Shown: piece after piece, positions 11,081-23,442 of the stretch
How positions within the stretch are numbered: position 1 is the first letter of the stretch
Layout: each line of letters begins with the position of its first letter
NCBI GenBank assembly: GCA_031771865.1
Contig: JASISA010000040.1
Span: 930,001 to 994,000 of the forward strand
Source: Nothophaeocryptopus gaeumannii
Lineage: Eukaryota; Ascomycota; Dothideomycetes; Mycosphaerellales; Mycosphaerellaceae
Direction of reading: 5' to 3'
DNA length: 64,000 nt
Made by a program: the position numbers and the translations under genes
Notes under the pieces: model-generated
What the model was told of the DNA's origin: nothing
The model's database searches: none
What the model saw: the letters and a program-made list of their open reading frames with translations, nothing else

Positions 11081-14000
11081 ATGACGATACAACACCAAAG
11101 CTCGTGGGTCAGCAGTGCCCAGGGTACCGGTGTTGGAGATGAGATCTGGAGGACAGTGTCGAATGCACTGTCACGAAACTGGAGCAAAAAGACGGATGAG
11201 GAGGAGAGAGCCGACGATGAAAGTAGCAGCGACCACTCTATCAGCAAAGCGGACGACTGGAAGATGATGGAGGAAGTGAAGGCCATGTCCCAACAGACTC
11301 AAGCAGACGGCCACAAGGAACGAAGATTGGGCGTCACCTGGAACAACCTCACCGTGAAGGGCGTCGGGTCTGATTCTGCATTCAACGAAAACGTTTTCAG
11401 TCAATTCGACGTTCCGAAGCTCGTCAAGGAGTTACGACAGAAGAATTTCCTCAAGACCATCGTCGACAGTAGCCATGGCTGCGTCAAGCCTGGGCAGATG
11501 CTTCTTGTTCTCGGACGACCTGGAGCTGGATGCACGTCACTACTGAAGATGCTGGCCAACCGACGACTGGGCTACGCCGAAGTCGAGGGCGACATCAAGT
11601 ATGGCACGATGGATTATAAAGAGGCCGCTCAATATCGCGGCCAAATTGTGATGAACACGGAAGAGGAACTCTTCATCCCAACGCTCACTGTCGGACAGAC
11701 CATGGACTTTGCGACCCGCATGAAAATCCCACACCACCTTCCCTCTTCTCTGAAGAATCCGAAGGAGTACCAGAAGCTCCATCGAGACTTCCTGCTTCGA
11801 TCGATGAACATTGACCACACTCACGACACGAAGATCGGGAACGAATTCGTTCGTGGTGTGTCAGGAGGGGAGAGGAAGCGTGTCTCCATTATCGAAACAA
11901 TGGCAACCCGTGGCTCAGTATTCTGCTGGGATAACTCAACGCGAGGTCTTGACGCCTCAACTGCTCTGGAATGGACGAAATGCGTTCGAGCGATGACAGA
12001 TATTCTCGGTCTCAGCTCAATCGTTACGCTCTACCAGGCGGGCAACGGTATCTACGACTTGTTCGATAAAGTCCTTGTCCTCGACGAGGGCAAGCAGATC
12101 TTCTACGGTCCTATGCCCCAAGCAAAGCCTTTTCTGGAGGATCTTGGCTTCCAGTGCACCGATGGTTCTAACATCGCGGACTTCCTCACTGGTGTGACGG
12201 TGCCTACTGAGCGCCGCATCAAGCCAGGGTACGGGAGCAAATTCCCTCGCAACGCCACGGAGATCAGGAACATCTATGAGAAGACTTCCATCAAGTTTCT
12301 GATGGAGAAGGAGTACAATTTCCCAACGACTGACGAGGCCAAGCAGCAGACGCAAGAGTTCAGGGAGAGCGTGCAATTCGAGAAGCATCCTAGCTTGCCG
12401 AAGAAGTCGCCGCTAACCGTCAGCTTCATGACCCAAGTACAGGCCACCGTCATTCGACAGTATCAACTCCTTTGGGGAGACAAGGCCACCGTCATTCTCG
12501 CTCAGGTCTCCACTGCTATCATGGCCATCATCTCTGGTTCTCTGTTCTACAACGCTCCCGCCAACTCTGGCGGTCTCTTTACCAAGGGAGGCGCTCTTTT
12601 CATGTCGCTACTCTACAACTCTCTCCTGGCTATGTCTGAAGTCACGGAGTCCTTCGCTGCTCGTCCCGTCCTGGCCAAGCACCGTGGATTTGCCTTGTAT
12701 CACCCGGCCGCGTTCTGTATCGCTCAAATCGCCTCGGACATACCAATCATGGTCTTTCAGATCACCGTCTTCGGACTTCCGATCTACTTTATGACCGGAT
12801 TGAAGGACACTGCAGAAGCTTTCTTCAGCTTCTGGGCAATCCTGTTTGCGGCGACCATGGCGATGACGGCCTGCTTCCGCGCAATCGGTGCTGCCTTCCC
12901 TACCTTTGATGATGCGTCGAAGGTCTCTGGATTCTGGCTGAGTGCTGTAATCATGTATGTCGGCTATATGATTCCCAAGCCGAACATGCATCCTTGGTTC
13001 GTCTGGATCTACTGGATTAACCCGCTTGCCTACGGTTTCGAAGCGCTCATGGGTATCGAGTTCGAAAACCAAGTCATTCCATGCGTGTACCCCAATCTCG
13101 TTCCGGCTGGACCTGGCTACATTGACAAGAACTTCTCTGCATGTACCGGTATCAGAGGTGCTCAGGTTGGGGCGGCGTCCGTTACTGGTGAGGAGTACCT
13201 AGCTTCCCTTTCGTACAGTCCTTCAAACATCTGGAGAAACTTCGGAATCCTCTGGGCATGGTGGGTCTTCTTCGCGGCTATTACCATCTTCTTCACCAGC
13301 CGTTGGAGCCAAATCTCTGGCAATTCCGGCTTCTTGGTTATCCCACGCGAGAAGCAGAAGAACGTCACCCATCTTCTCCGGGACGAGGAGTCTCAGTCGT
13401 CAGAATCTCTCGCAAGCGAGAAGACTAGATCTGGCGATCCCGAGAAGGAGGCCGCGAAGAACGAGGATCTTGACAAGCAGCTCATCAGGAACACATCTGT
13501 CTTCACATGGAAGGACCTCACCTACACCGTCCAGACTCCTTCCGGTCCTCGTGTCCTGCTCGACGATGTCCAGGGCTACGTCAAGCCCGGTATGCTTGGT
13601 GCGCTCATGGGTTCATCCGGTGCCGGTAAGACGACGCTGTTGGATGTCCTTGCGCAGCGCAAGACCTCTGGCACAATCAAGGGAAGCATCCTCGTTGACG
13701 GTCGTGATCTACCTATCTCCTTCCAGCGGTCTGCCGGCTACTGTGAACAGCTTGATGTTCACGAACCTCTTGCTACCGTCAGAGAAGCTCTCGAATTCTC
13801 CGCTCTTCTTCGCCAGAGTCGCGAGATCCCTCGTGCGGAAAAGCTCAAGTATGTCGATACTATCATCGATCTTCTCGAGATGCACGAAATCGAGAACACA
13901 CTGATTGGCACTACGAATGCTGGGCTTTCAGTTGAACAGCGGAAGCGTCTCACCATCGGTGTCGAGCTCGTCTCGAAGCCAAGCATCCTCATCTTCCTCG

Positions 14001-15471
14001 ACGAACCAACTTCCGGTCTAGATGGGCAAGCCGCCTTCAACATCGTGCGTTTCCTCCGCAAGCTCGCCGATGTTGGCCAAGCAGTCCTTGTCACCATTCA
14101 TCAGCCATCCGCCTCCCTCTTCGCTCAATTTGACACTCTGCTTCTGCTCGCCAAGGGAGGAAAGTCAGTCTACTTTGGTGAAATTGGAGAGAACGGCCAG
14201 ACCGTCAAGGAATACTTCGGACGATACGACGCCCCATGCCCCATCAACGCCAATCCAGCAGAGCACATGATCGATGTCGTCTCAGGAACGCTCAGCCAAG
14301 GACGAGACTGGAACCAAGTCTGGCTCGAAAGCCCCGAATATTCCGAGGTGACCAGAGAAGTCGACCGCATCATCGAAGACGCCGCATCCAAACCTCCGGG
14401 CACCGTAGACGACGGCCACGAGTTCGCAACGCCCATATTGGAACAAATGAAACTCGTCACCAAGCGCATGAATATCGCCCTCTACCGTAACATCGACTAC
14501 GCCAATAACAAGTTCGCCTTGCACATCGGTAGCGCGCTGTTTAACGGCTTTACATTCTGGATGATCAAGGACAGTGTCCAGTCACTCCAACTCCGCCTGT
14601 TTACAATCTTCAACTTCATTTTCGTCGCACCGGGTGTCATCGCCCAGCTTCAGCCTCTGTTCTTGGAACGAAGAGATATCTACGAAACCCGCGAGAAGAA
14701 GAGCAAAATGTACCATTGGGCTGCTTTCGCTACAGGTCTCATCTTGAGTGAGATACCCTACCTCTGCATTTGCGCGGTCCTGTACTTCGTCTGTTGGTAC
14801 TACACCGTCGGCTTCCCCACCGACTCCAACAAAGCTGGCGGTGTATTCTTCGTTATGGTAAGTCCACCCTCCCCTCCCCTTCCCACCCCCAACCCCTCCC
14901 TTTCGCACCTGACTTACACTTCTTCCAGCTCTTCTACGAATTCATCTACACCGGCATCGGCCAAGCCCTAGCCGCCTACGCCCCCAACGCCGTCTTCGCC
15001 GCCCTCGCCAACCCCATCGTCATCGGAACTCTATCCATGTTCTGCGGCGTCCTCGTCCCTTACTCCCAAATCCAACCGTTTTGGCGATATTGGCTATACT
15101 ACCTCAATCCATACAATTATCTCGTCGGTTCCCTCCTCGTATTCACGACGTTCGATGTCGACGTTAAATGCAAAGAATCCGAGTTTGCGATTTTCGATAC
15201 TCCCGCGAATCAGACTTGTGGAGAGTATCTTGGAAACTATATGGCTGGACTCGGCAGTCGAACGAATCTGATTAATCCGGATGCGACGGAGGGTTGTCGG
15301 GTATGTCAATATAGGACGGGGGCGGATTATTTGTATACTCTGAATTTGAAGGATTATTATTTTGGATGGAGGGATGCGGGGATTGTGGCGCTTTTTGCGT
15401 GTAGTTCTTATGCGTGTGTTTATGTGTTGATGAAGTTGAGGACGAAGGGTAGTAAGAAGGCGGAGAAGTAG
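11081..15471 (+). CDS. PDR-type (ABCG) full-size ABC multidrug transporter
   Basis: Exons 11081-14857 and 14929-15471 (intron GTAAGT..CCAG, phase 0) encode 1439 residues, a normal length for fungal pleiotropic drug resistance pumps. Order is NBD1-TMD1-NBD2-TMD2. NBD1 has the degenerate Walker A GRPGAGCTS (Cys for Lys, near residue 145), signature VSGGERKRVSI and the altered Walker B FCWDNSTRGLD. NBD2 has a standard Walker A GSSGAGKTTLLD (near residue 844), the altered signature LSVEQRKRLTIG and Walker B ILIFLDEPTSGLD. This asymmetry is typical of PDR pumps, where one ATP site is catalytically weak. TMD1 contains the PDR hallmark GFWLSAVIMYVGYMIPKP. The cytosolic linker is Ser/Glu/Lys-rich. 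Expected role: ATP-driven efflux of fungicides and natural toxins across the plasma membrane. Substrate cannot be told from sequence. Confidence 0.95.
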
Positions 15472-18400
15472 TAAGATCAGCGGAGGGAGAATTGGGGAAG
15501 GTTGTATGGATATGACCTCTTACTGTCACTCCGCTTGGGGGTCTGTGAAGACTCTTTTGCTGTCATTGACGTTGACAATTTTTAGCGAGGCGTTCGGTAG
15601 ATGGATGATGGGCGGATTTGGGGATTGGGTCCTAGCATTAGAGATTGTCGAAGTCATGACGCTTGTGTATACTGTAATCCAGATCATCTCCACAGTCAGT
15701 GGCTTCTCACCGACGAAACACTCGAACTGAGCATCCCACTCCTCTCAAAGACAAAAAGTCGCTGCACTACTCAACGAACTTTCAATATCACAATGAATGC
15801 AAGTCGAGATGAGCAGTGTCATTCTCGCACTTCGCGTTAGAGCCTTGATCGTCAAGATGCATCTCTTCGTGAAGCTACATGAGCTGAATTGTGGATGCTT
15901 TCTTCACAGTCGAAGACTCTCAGCTCATATAAGCTCCAATAAGGGTGTGGCTTGCATCCGACTCCTCTTTGGTTGGAAGCAGGCACTCGAAATGCGTGTC
16001 ATGCTGCAGACGCCACCAGATTCGATAGCAAAAGCCACCACAATCTATTGCCAATACATGTAAACGATACTCGTTCTTCGTTGACGCGTACAGTACACGG
16101 CAGGTATGGAGACAACGTACTACTTGCTCACCTGTGCAGCTGTCCATCGAGACGGACAGAGTGGATCAAGTGCAGTGCAGGTCTGCTTACTGGACGGCTT
16201 CGCGTATCTGCAGTGGGCCTGTTTTGGGTCTTTGCCGTGATGCCGCGGCTCGTATTTGATCGTGATACTGGACCACAGACTTTTCAATACCCGGTTGCAT
16301 GTAAGCTGTCAGTGTTGTTGAAAAGCTGTCGTCGACCCGTTTCTCGCAGCTCCAGAGGCATCTACCCGATGTGTCCTGCTCACGGAGGCAGAGGCAGCGA
16401 CTCAGCGGGGCGATCAGCTCAAGCCATGGCGATCCGACCTGATAATGCAGTGCGCTGATGTGGAAAGAGAGGAGAAAGATTCCACGGCAACGAATATCAG
16501 GCGCAACGACTGCACAGAGCCGTTTACAATGTGCCGAGTCGCGCGACCCACGGCAAGGTCAAGCGAGGAGAGGAGCACGGAAAGGGCTTTCTACTGCAGT
16601 TCAGGCAAATGCACGTCGTTGGCCCTTGAACAGACCGTCGTGCAAGAAGTGTGCTCTGTGTGACTTGCTGACATACGAAGCGATCACAGCGTTTCCTTGG
16701 GCTTGGAGAAGGTGTTCTGTTCTCTCAGCGCATACTGTAGCGGCGGGGATGGCCATGTCGGACTGTCGGTGATGTAGGATTTGGTGGGCGGCAGAGACGG
16801 TGGGTGCGCCGCAATGCTGCATCCCCTGCCGGGCGCCATCCTTCGAGCTGACGCGTCGGGATGCGATGGCACAAAACAGTAGACACAGCTCCAAACCGCC
16901 AAAAGAACTGCTAGAGGAGCCCACGCACGTCGAATGTTGAGCAGACTTTTGAAGAGGCTGATGATAAAGAGTGTCTCCATCGATGGGGTTCGATGGTGAC
17001 GAACGATCGGAGTCGCTCTGTGTTTCGAGCAGAGTACGGCGGGCTCCCATTCAGGCAAGTTCGAGGCTGTGCAGTGTGCGGGCCAGGTACGTCGGAGTAT
17101 GGTACGTGTAGACACCCCTGCCGGCGGAGGTACCGTACAGGTCCTGTTCATTTTAAAAAGCACTCCTGGCCGCCGCTCCTCCAAGAAGATGCGCCATGCG
17201 GTCACAATAGCACAACGGGTGACTAGAGGGTTTCACTCACGACTGCAGGCAGCTGATGAACATGTATGTATATATATATGTAAATATCTACGGTGCATGT
17301 CCCTGGAAGTGTCCTGTGTGTCCTGCATGTCCTGTGAGAGCGAGCGGGTGGAGAGTGGAGAGTGGCAGAGTCGTGCCTGGGAAGAAAAAAGTGGAGAATG
17401 CCTAGCCTTGGGTGCCTTGCAGCGGGTGGTTGACTCGTTTTTAACGAGGAAGACGCCTCGAAATGCCTGTTGATATTTGGCCGAGACTCGCAGCCTGCCA
17501 ATCTCGTTTGCCTCAAGTGATGCGCGACCTACACTCTGACCATGTGTGCTCCCTGTCATGAAAGCATACAATTCTACGTACAACTACGTACATACGGCAT
17601 TATTGTCAAGAAACATGCCCGTATTGATGGATGGGATTGAAAGAGCGAATTTGAGCCCGCGGTGAATGGAACTTGACTTGAGCGCAAATAGAGTGCTGAA
17701 AGGAAAGGCAGAAATAGAGTGTTGATGAAAGGAAAGGCAGAAATAGAGTGTTGGAAGGAAAGGCAGTCCTTCGGCAAGCACTCAAACAGCCAATCATCAG
17801 CCTGGTGCACTGTGCAAGTGGGAACTGTAACTAGTTCCTGTTCATCAGCCCCCAGTCTTGTGTCTTGGGTCTGCCGTCGCTCTCTGCTTTCACTACTCTC
17901 CTCTCCTCACCACGCGGTGGACCGCCCACCTCGACAGGCCGTGTTGTGCGATACCAACACCACCACCACCTCCGCCCCGCCCCACCGTCGCCACCGACAA
18001 TCTCTCGCACTGACGACTGTCCCTCTCCTCGTCGCGCTGGACCTGCAGACCCGCCGGCTCCCCCCTTTCGTCGACTGGCATCCCGCATCACCGTCACCAC
18101 ACTCGCTCGAACACCACCATTTCACGACGATCTGACTTACGGCCTTGTAATACCCCAGCTCATTCTTCCTGCTGTCTCTGCGAGACGAATTGCGAGTGTC
18201 ATTTGCGAGCGCGCTGTTGAAAGACGCGCGCATTGTCCAAGCCGAAACGACTCCTCAGCCGCATCACTCTACCTCGAAGCACCTCGACGACCGGTCAATT
18301 TGGTCTGGCACCAGAGCCCGCCTCAAAATACATCAGCGTCAAAGAAACTATTCTTTGTCTGCGAAATAGCCGCGCCACTTGGGCCCTCGAGACCGCCTGT

Positions 18401-18786
18401 CAATCTCTCCCAGCTCATTTCACCATCCACTCAATACGACACTCCTGCGTCCTGCCCTCGACCGCTACCGTTTCGCGCGCGTGCGCTTTCCAACTACCGA
18501 CGCTCCTTTCAATCGACACCAGGAAGAACGCAGGTAGGATGACCTGAGTCCTGCCAATTGCTCAGAAAGATCTTGCACTGTTTTGGTGGACTGTCAGCAA
18601 GCATTGGATTTTGTGACATTCGTCACGTACACTCGTTTAAGGAAACACTTCTCGACGGTATATCGGATCCAACAAGCAAGCGCGCTGGACATTTAGACTA
18701 ACGGCCACACAGACTCACACGTCGCACGTCTCTTTCACTTTTTGCATCTGTCAGATTGCATTTGCAGATATTAATTACTCGGCACC
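15472..18786. other. Gene-poor stretch and long leader region of the Msb2-like gene
   Basis: About 3.3 kb with no supported protein gene. It contains a short tandem repeat at 17686-17766. A strongly pyrimidine-rich strand lies around 17870-18120. A possible 5' UTR intron of the downstream gene runs from 18534 (GTAGGA) to 18712 (ACACAG), with a CTAAC branch-point sequence at 18698-18702. Several short upstream open frames occur before the Msb2-like start, which may affect its translation. These points are inference only. Confidence 0.45.
17686..17766. repeat. Three-copy 26/29-bp tandem repeat
   Basis: Three adjacent copies of a unit beginning aaatagagtg and ending aaggaaaggcag, at 17686-17711, 17712-17740 and 17741-17766. 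The middle unit carries three extra bases (tga-type) and copies differ by single substitutions. It lies in non-coding sequence and has no evident function. Confidence 0.9.
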
Positions 18787-21700
18787 ATGAAGACGACTAC
18801 AACTCAGGCATGGGCGGCCGCGCTTGCGGTCATGTCAATGCGAAGTCCATTTACGACTGCGGAGGCTGCGCCCGCACCACCACAAGCGGAACAGGAACGA
18901 GAACGACCGAAATACTACTTTCCCAGGCATGTCAAAAGACAATACCCGAACATCACCTCCATCGCGCACGTCTCTTCGAGCTATGCGGAGGCGCTGTCGA
19001 ACTATTCTCCAACATCGGAATCGACGACGACCAGCGACGATGATAGCGGGAATACTTATTCCAGTTCGAGCTCAAGCTCACCCAATTTTAACCCCGATCC
19101 GAATTCCATCATCAACAGCGTGATGGGTGGTTTGGACGGAAGTACCAGTTCGGTTTCAACTACGGCAGCAGGAAAAAGCACGACAAGCACCACGAGCAGT
19201 ACCACTTCGACCTCTCCTCTCACCACCTCGACCAGTGTTTCGACCACGCATTCGAGTTCATCGTCACACAGCTCAAGCATACATGATACCAGTTATGCGC
19301 AGCCAACGATACCCAAAAGTTCGAGCTCTTCATCCACCTCCAGTTCATCATCAGCGCCACGGACTTCAAAGAAGAGCGAGACCGAGAGCACTACCTCACC
19401 TTCAAGACCATCTTCTTACGGCGGAATCTCGTTACCTCTCAGCATGGGCACCGGTATCTCCCCTTCAACCACCATCGCAGCTACAACATCATCCGAGTCG
19501 ACTTCGAGACCTTCATCGGAAGCAAAGCCAGACAACTCAACAATTTCTCCTGAAGCTGAGTCAACCACGTTTATCTCAAATTACGCAGCATCAACGGGGG
19601 GCATTCTTGGGCCACTCATCCATCCGACTGTGTCATCGAGCTCCAGTCTTAGCTCCAGCTCCAGCTCCAGCTCACGCGGCCTGTTCTCATTCAACCCAAA
19701 GAGACCCAACACTGCCACTGGTCCGGGAGGATACGTACCGATCAGCGAGCCAACGCCGACGGCCAGACCGACCACTGCGGGCAACGAAACCATCGCTGGA
19801 GACAAAAGTACATCCAGTAGCCTTCCAATCATTGTTGGACTGTCGACTGTCATTTCAGACACCACGATCGCCAACACTGCGCCTACCAGCTACAGCGATG
19901 GCAACCGACCATTGGCCTCGGTTGTGTCCGGCATCTTGACTGGATCTGCACCTACGAGCAGTCCATCAAGTTCTTCGACCACAACCGATGTCACTGTCGG
20001 TATTACGCCGTCACAAACAGGGTACGCTGGGACAGGAACTGGACCTTCGGCATCGTCAACTTCGGTATCGTCAACTTCGGCATCGTCAACTTCGACAACT
20101 GCCACTGGAGAAGTTGTTTCCGGCCTCGTGTCTTCAATTGCCTCGCAGGTCTCAGCCGCTGCATACTCGATCCTATCGGACTCATCGAGCACCACCAATG
20201 GCACTGGCGTCGTGCTACCTATCCCAACCGACAAGTCGTCAGCATTGTCACAACTTGCCTCCTCGCTCAGCAATGATCTGTCCAGCATTGTGGCGACTGC
20301 CACTGACTCGAAGATCTCAAGCTCGCTGGCATCTGAGTTCTCTGGCATCTTGTCAAGCGCAGCATCTTCCCTCGCCGAAGCCTCCTCCACCTCATCTAGC
20401 GTGGCGTCTGTCTCAGCAACTCTTACGACCGCTTCAGCGACCTACTCTGGCACTGGCACCCCAAGCGGATCGTACAGTCTCAGCACGTTGAGCGGTACAG
20501 GGGGCGTCACAGTCGTTCCTATCCCAGCCGCAACATCGTCTGCTTCGAAATCCTCAGCTTCTGGATCGTCTACCGTAACTGATGCATCCGCAAGCTTGTC
20601 CGAATCGACGACTGCCACTTCGGACAACACTACCGCGACATCTACAACTCCGCTCGGATATGGCAACACCGTCAGCACGTCGATCCCTCTCACGACAGGG
20701 ACGTCCTCGACATTGAGCGAGAGCAGCAGCACAGAGACGACGAACACCTCCACTGCCACCGGCGCGTTCGTTACGACAAGTAGTCGACCATCGTTATCCT
20801 CGGAATCAGCGACGTCCGCCAGTGAATCGTCACCAATCTCTACTGCTCCATCAACCACTTCAGAAATACCCACCACCCCGGCCTCGCAGACATCGACGTC
20901 GACATCCGAAGCACCACACTCTATCGTTCCGACCGCCACAGACAGCGCCACCGTCTACAGCATCCAATCATCGCTTCTCTATGCACCGACATCGACCGTC
21001 ACGCCGACGCCCACATCTACTGGCAGTCAAATGCCATTGGACAGTACGACGACCTCAGCATCTAGCGGTATCCCAACAGCCATGCCGCGCTTGATTCAGC
21101 CTCCGGGTGGTATGCCTGCTGCACCCGCGAACTCGACACTTATCCAGGTCGGATTCAACTATGGCCTCAACTTCCCATTCGTTGTCAGCACCGACAACTC
21201 TGCCAGCCAGATCTTTACCTACCTGCCTGAAGGTATCGCATATGACTTGGGTATCTCACCCGACAAGGTTGTCATGAACGCCTTGATGCCGTATGATACC
21301 ACTGCGCAACTCAACTACATCACCACTCTTGCCCAAGCATATGTGCCCAGCGACTTGGTCAACACATTGCAGATGGACCTGCATACCTCAGTGTCCAAGG
21401 CCTATAGGTGCCCAGAGGACGCCGTACGTATGCTAATGTCAATGATCAACCCAACAATTCCAATCCTTCCCGGAGCCAACATGGACAACGGAGGAGCTTC
21501 AACATCATCCCCCAACCCAGCTGCTTCCGCTGCGGGAACTGGCGGTGATGGCGCTCCCATCGGAGGCGACTCGGGCAGCTCTCAGAAAGTCAAGGGCACT
21601 TCAGTCGGTATCGGTGTCGGAGCCGTATGCGGTGCAGCAGTCTATGCTGCCGCCATGGTCTACGTCGCCAGGAGATACCGAAAGAAGAGACAATCTCACC

Positions 21701-21948
21701 AACGCGCTAGCTCTCTTGGCTCCCGAGGGGAAATGAGCCAAAGATCACCCGGCACCCCTGGTACGCTGACTGGCGGCATGGGCGGCTACTTCATGTCGGG
21801 CGCGAATGGCCGTGGCTCAGGACATACCTCCGGACGAGGCAGCGGCCGTGGAAGTAGGAATTCCGCGGGCAGCAGCAATGGCCGTAGCGTCAGGGAGCAA
21901 GGGATCAGTGCCCCTGTCATGGCTGAGAATAGTCTGGGATGGAATTGA
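18787..21948 (+). CDS. Msb2/MsbA-like transmembrane signalling mucin
   Basis: A single uninterrupted frame of 1053 residues. A hydrophobic start (AWAAALAVMSM) with Ala-Pro sites suggests a secretion signal. Residues ~80-770 are almost entirely Ser/Thr/Ala/Pro, as in heavily O-glycosylated mucins. Near residue 785 a compact conserved domain begins: LIQVGFNYGLNFPFVVS, IFTYLPEGIAYDLGI, then AYVPSDLVNTLQMDLH and KAYRCPEDAVRML. This matches the membrane-proximal extracellular domain of fungal Msb2 from memory. A single membrane span follows at about 940-962 (GIGVGAVCGAAVYAAAMVYVA), then a basic stop-transfer RRYRKKRQ and a short Gly/Ser/Arg-rich cytosolic tail. Msb2 proteins act upstream of Cdc42 and the filamentous-growth/pathogenicity MAP kinase and sense surface or osmotic cues. 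Other cell-wall mucins are a less likely alternative. Confidence 0.87.
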   Translation: MKTTTTQAWAAALAVMSMRSPFTTAEAAPAPPQAEQERERPKYYFPRHVKRQYPNITSIAHVSSSYAEALSNYSPTSESTTTSDDDSGNTYSSSSSSSPNFNPDPNSIINSVMGGLDGSTSSVSTTAAGKSTTSTTSSTTSTSPLTTSTSVSTTHSSSSSHSSSIHDTSYAQPTIPKSSSSSSTSSSSSAPRTSKKSETESTTSPSRPSSYGGISLPLSMGTGISPSTTIAATTSSESTSRPSSEAKPDNSTISPEAESTTFISNYAASTGGILGPLIHPTVSSSSSLSSSSSSSSRGLFSFNPKRPNTATGPGGYVPISEPTPTARPTTAGNETIAGDKSTSSSLPIIVGLSTVISDTTIANTAPTSYSDGNRPLASVVSGILTGSAPTSSPSSSSTTTDVTVGITPSQTGYAGTGTGPSASSTSVSSTSASSTSTTATGEVVSGLVSSIASQVSAAAYSILSDSSSTTNGTGVVLPIPTDKSSALSQLASSLSNDLSSIVATATDSKISSSLASEFSGILSSAASSLAEASSTSSSVASVSATLTTASATYSGTGTPSGSYSLSTLSGTGGVTVVPIPAATSSASKSSASGSSTVTDASASLSESTTATSDNTTATSTTPLGYGNTVSTSIPLTTGTSSTLSESSSTETTNTSTATGAFVTTSSRPSLSSESATSASESSPISTAPSTTSEIPTTPASQTSTSTSEAPHSIVPTATDSATVYSIQSSLLYAPTSTVTPTPTSTGSQMPLDSTTTSASSGIPTAMPRLIQPPGGMPAAPANSTLIQVGFNYGLNFPFVVSTDNSASQIFTYLPEGIAYDLGISPDKVVMNALMPYDTTAQLNYITTLAQAYVPSDLVNTLQMDLHTSVSKAYRCPEDAVRMLMSMINPTIPILPGANMDNGGASTSSPNPAASAAGTGGDGAPIGGDSGSSQKVKGTSVGIGVGAVCGAAVYAAAMVYVARRYRKKRQSHQRASSLGSRGEMSQRSPGTPGTLTGGMGGYFMSGANGRGSGHTSGRGSGRGSRNSAGSSNGRSVREQGISAPVMAENSLGWN

Positions 21949-22360
21949 TGAGATGATGAATTGAGGGCATTGTGATGCATATGTATAGACACGGATCTTA
22001 TCGCGGACGTGGCTTTGGAAGGTCATGGGTGCGAAAGCAAACTCAATTCCAGGATACTACCTTTTCTCTCTATCTGATACTGATACCATTTTTGCATGTA
22101 GTTATTTTTGCTTATGCCGAGCTGCTCTATGCAGGCTTCGAAGAGAGCAAACTAGCTCTGGATGATGCTTCAATGTACATAGGTACGACAGCAAAACAAA
22201 CCCGAGATGGGAACAAGATCGATGTTCCTGCTACTGTTTCACTTCACGGGATAGAATTAGTTTGTGCTGTTCTTGAATCAGGCTGATTGAGTCTGGCATG
22301 CCCATGTGTTTGGGGGGAAGATGTTTCAGGTCGGGAGAGGGAGATCGATGACGCAGACAG

Positions 22361-22420
22361 CGGTATGCAGGTCATTGTTGCGGTATGCAGGTCATTGTTG
22401 CGGTATGCAGGTCATAGTTG
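22361..22420. repeat. 20-bp tandem repeat, three copies
   Basis: The unit cggtatgcaggtcattgttg occurs at 22361-22380 and 22381-22400, and with one substitution (gtcatagttg ending) at 22401-22420. Non-coding; role unknown. Confidence 0.93.
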
Positions 22421-23372
22421 CAGCAGCAGAGCCCTGAGTTGGGTTGGGCGGGAGCTTGAGCTTGAGGTTGGTGATGATGAAGTTCATTTGAAGAGGTGTA
22501 CGAGATGGCTGTCTTGTTGGACTTTGGAGGGCTGTCACTCTAAAGTGGCAAACATGTTCAACATGTCAGCGTGGGATTTCCTTCCTTGTGGAGATGTGAC
22601 AGGAGTATGAGAACTGGTTCTGAGGTAATTTGTGAGAACGATGTGAGTGAGGATGTGACTGTTTGATGCCGCATGCAGAAGTCGTGGGGGGACGCAAAGC
22701 TGTCAGCATCGCGGTTCTGCCCTGTCAACTCCTCTCCTCCTCTTGCCAGGTCCATCACCATCACCATCACCATGTCCCTGCATTGCGGAACGACAAGCGA
22801 CTTGACATCTTCCACCCGGCGAGTGACTGCGCTATATCAGCTTTTTGATCAGCCTCAGGAAGCAAGCTGCCTTATTAGCCTCGACCGGCATGTCTACCAA
22901 TCTTCGTGTACCTCCTACAGATCCACCTGCACGACGCGTGCTCAGCATTGGACTACTCCCACGACTACGGACAAGAACAGTCAATGCAAGAATCACAGAA
23001 TGGCCCAGAGGCTCTCCTGATCGATGAATTCGGTGGTTACGCAAGCCACTTCACCGCCAGACATGGCGTGGCCTGACAGCTCAGCTACTCAAGTATCAGC
23101 CATCATGCACCTTTTTCACCCATCTTCATGCACGTCAATAAAAATGAGAAAAGCACCTCTCAATCGGCTGGAGCTCCCCCTTGATAGTCCCCTGGCTCGG
23201 CTGCATGTCTCTCACACCACGCGAGCATTCCAATGGTAGCAGCTGAGATACGCTGCTGATGGTTGTACAATCTGCAAGCCTCCTGCTTCGAGGCGTCCTG
23301 CCATCAGGATGTCCGCGAGACGCTGCCTGAATGAGTGCGGGCTGAGCTTGCGAATGTGAGCTTGGCTGGCCG

Positions 23373-23381
23373 ATATATATA
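23373..23381 (+). promoter_or_regulatory. TATA-like element upstream of BBE-type oxidoreductase
   Basis: The run atatatata lies about 62-70 bp before the ATG at 23443, a reasonable distance for a fungal core promoter with a short leader. Assigned by position and composition only. Confidence 0.45.
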
Positions 23382-23442
23382 CGTGACGAGAGAGCGTCTC
23401 CTGCTAAATTTTCATAGCACTCTTTGGAGTTGCTCCTTTAAC

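Larger units (their letters stand above)
21949..23442. other. Intergenic with short tandem repeat
   Basis: About 1.5 kb between two plus-strand genes. It carries a 20-bp triplet repeat (22361-22420), a short cat/cac run near 22752-22772 and, at the downstream end, the TATA-like promoter of the FAD oxidoreductase. No protein gene is supported. Confidence 0.55.

Noticed and set aside
17268..17290. tatatatatatg microsatellite as a promoter
   Set aside because: No gene starts nearby in either direction; treated as a simple AT repeat.
22752..22772. Short catcac run resembling a His-tag coding sequence, suggesting vector contamination
   Set aside because: It is a simple repeat in non-coding sequence with no vector-like flanks.
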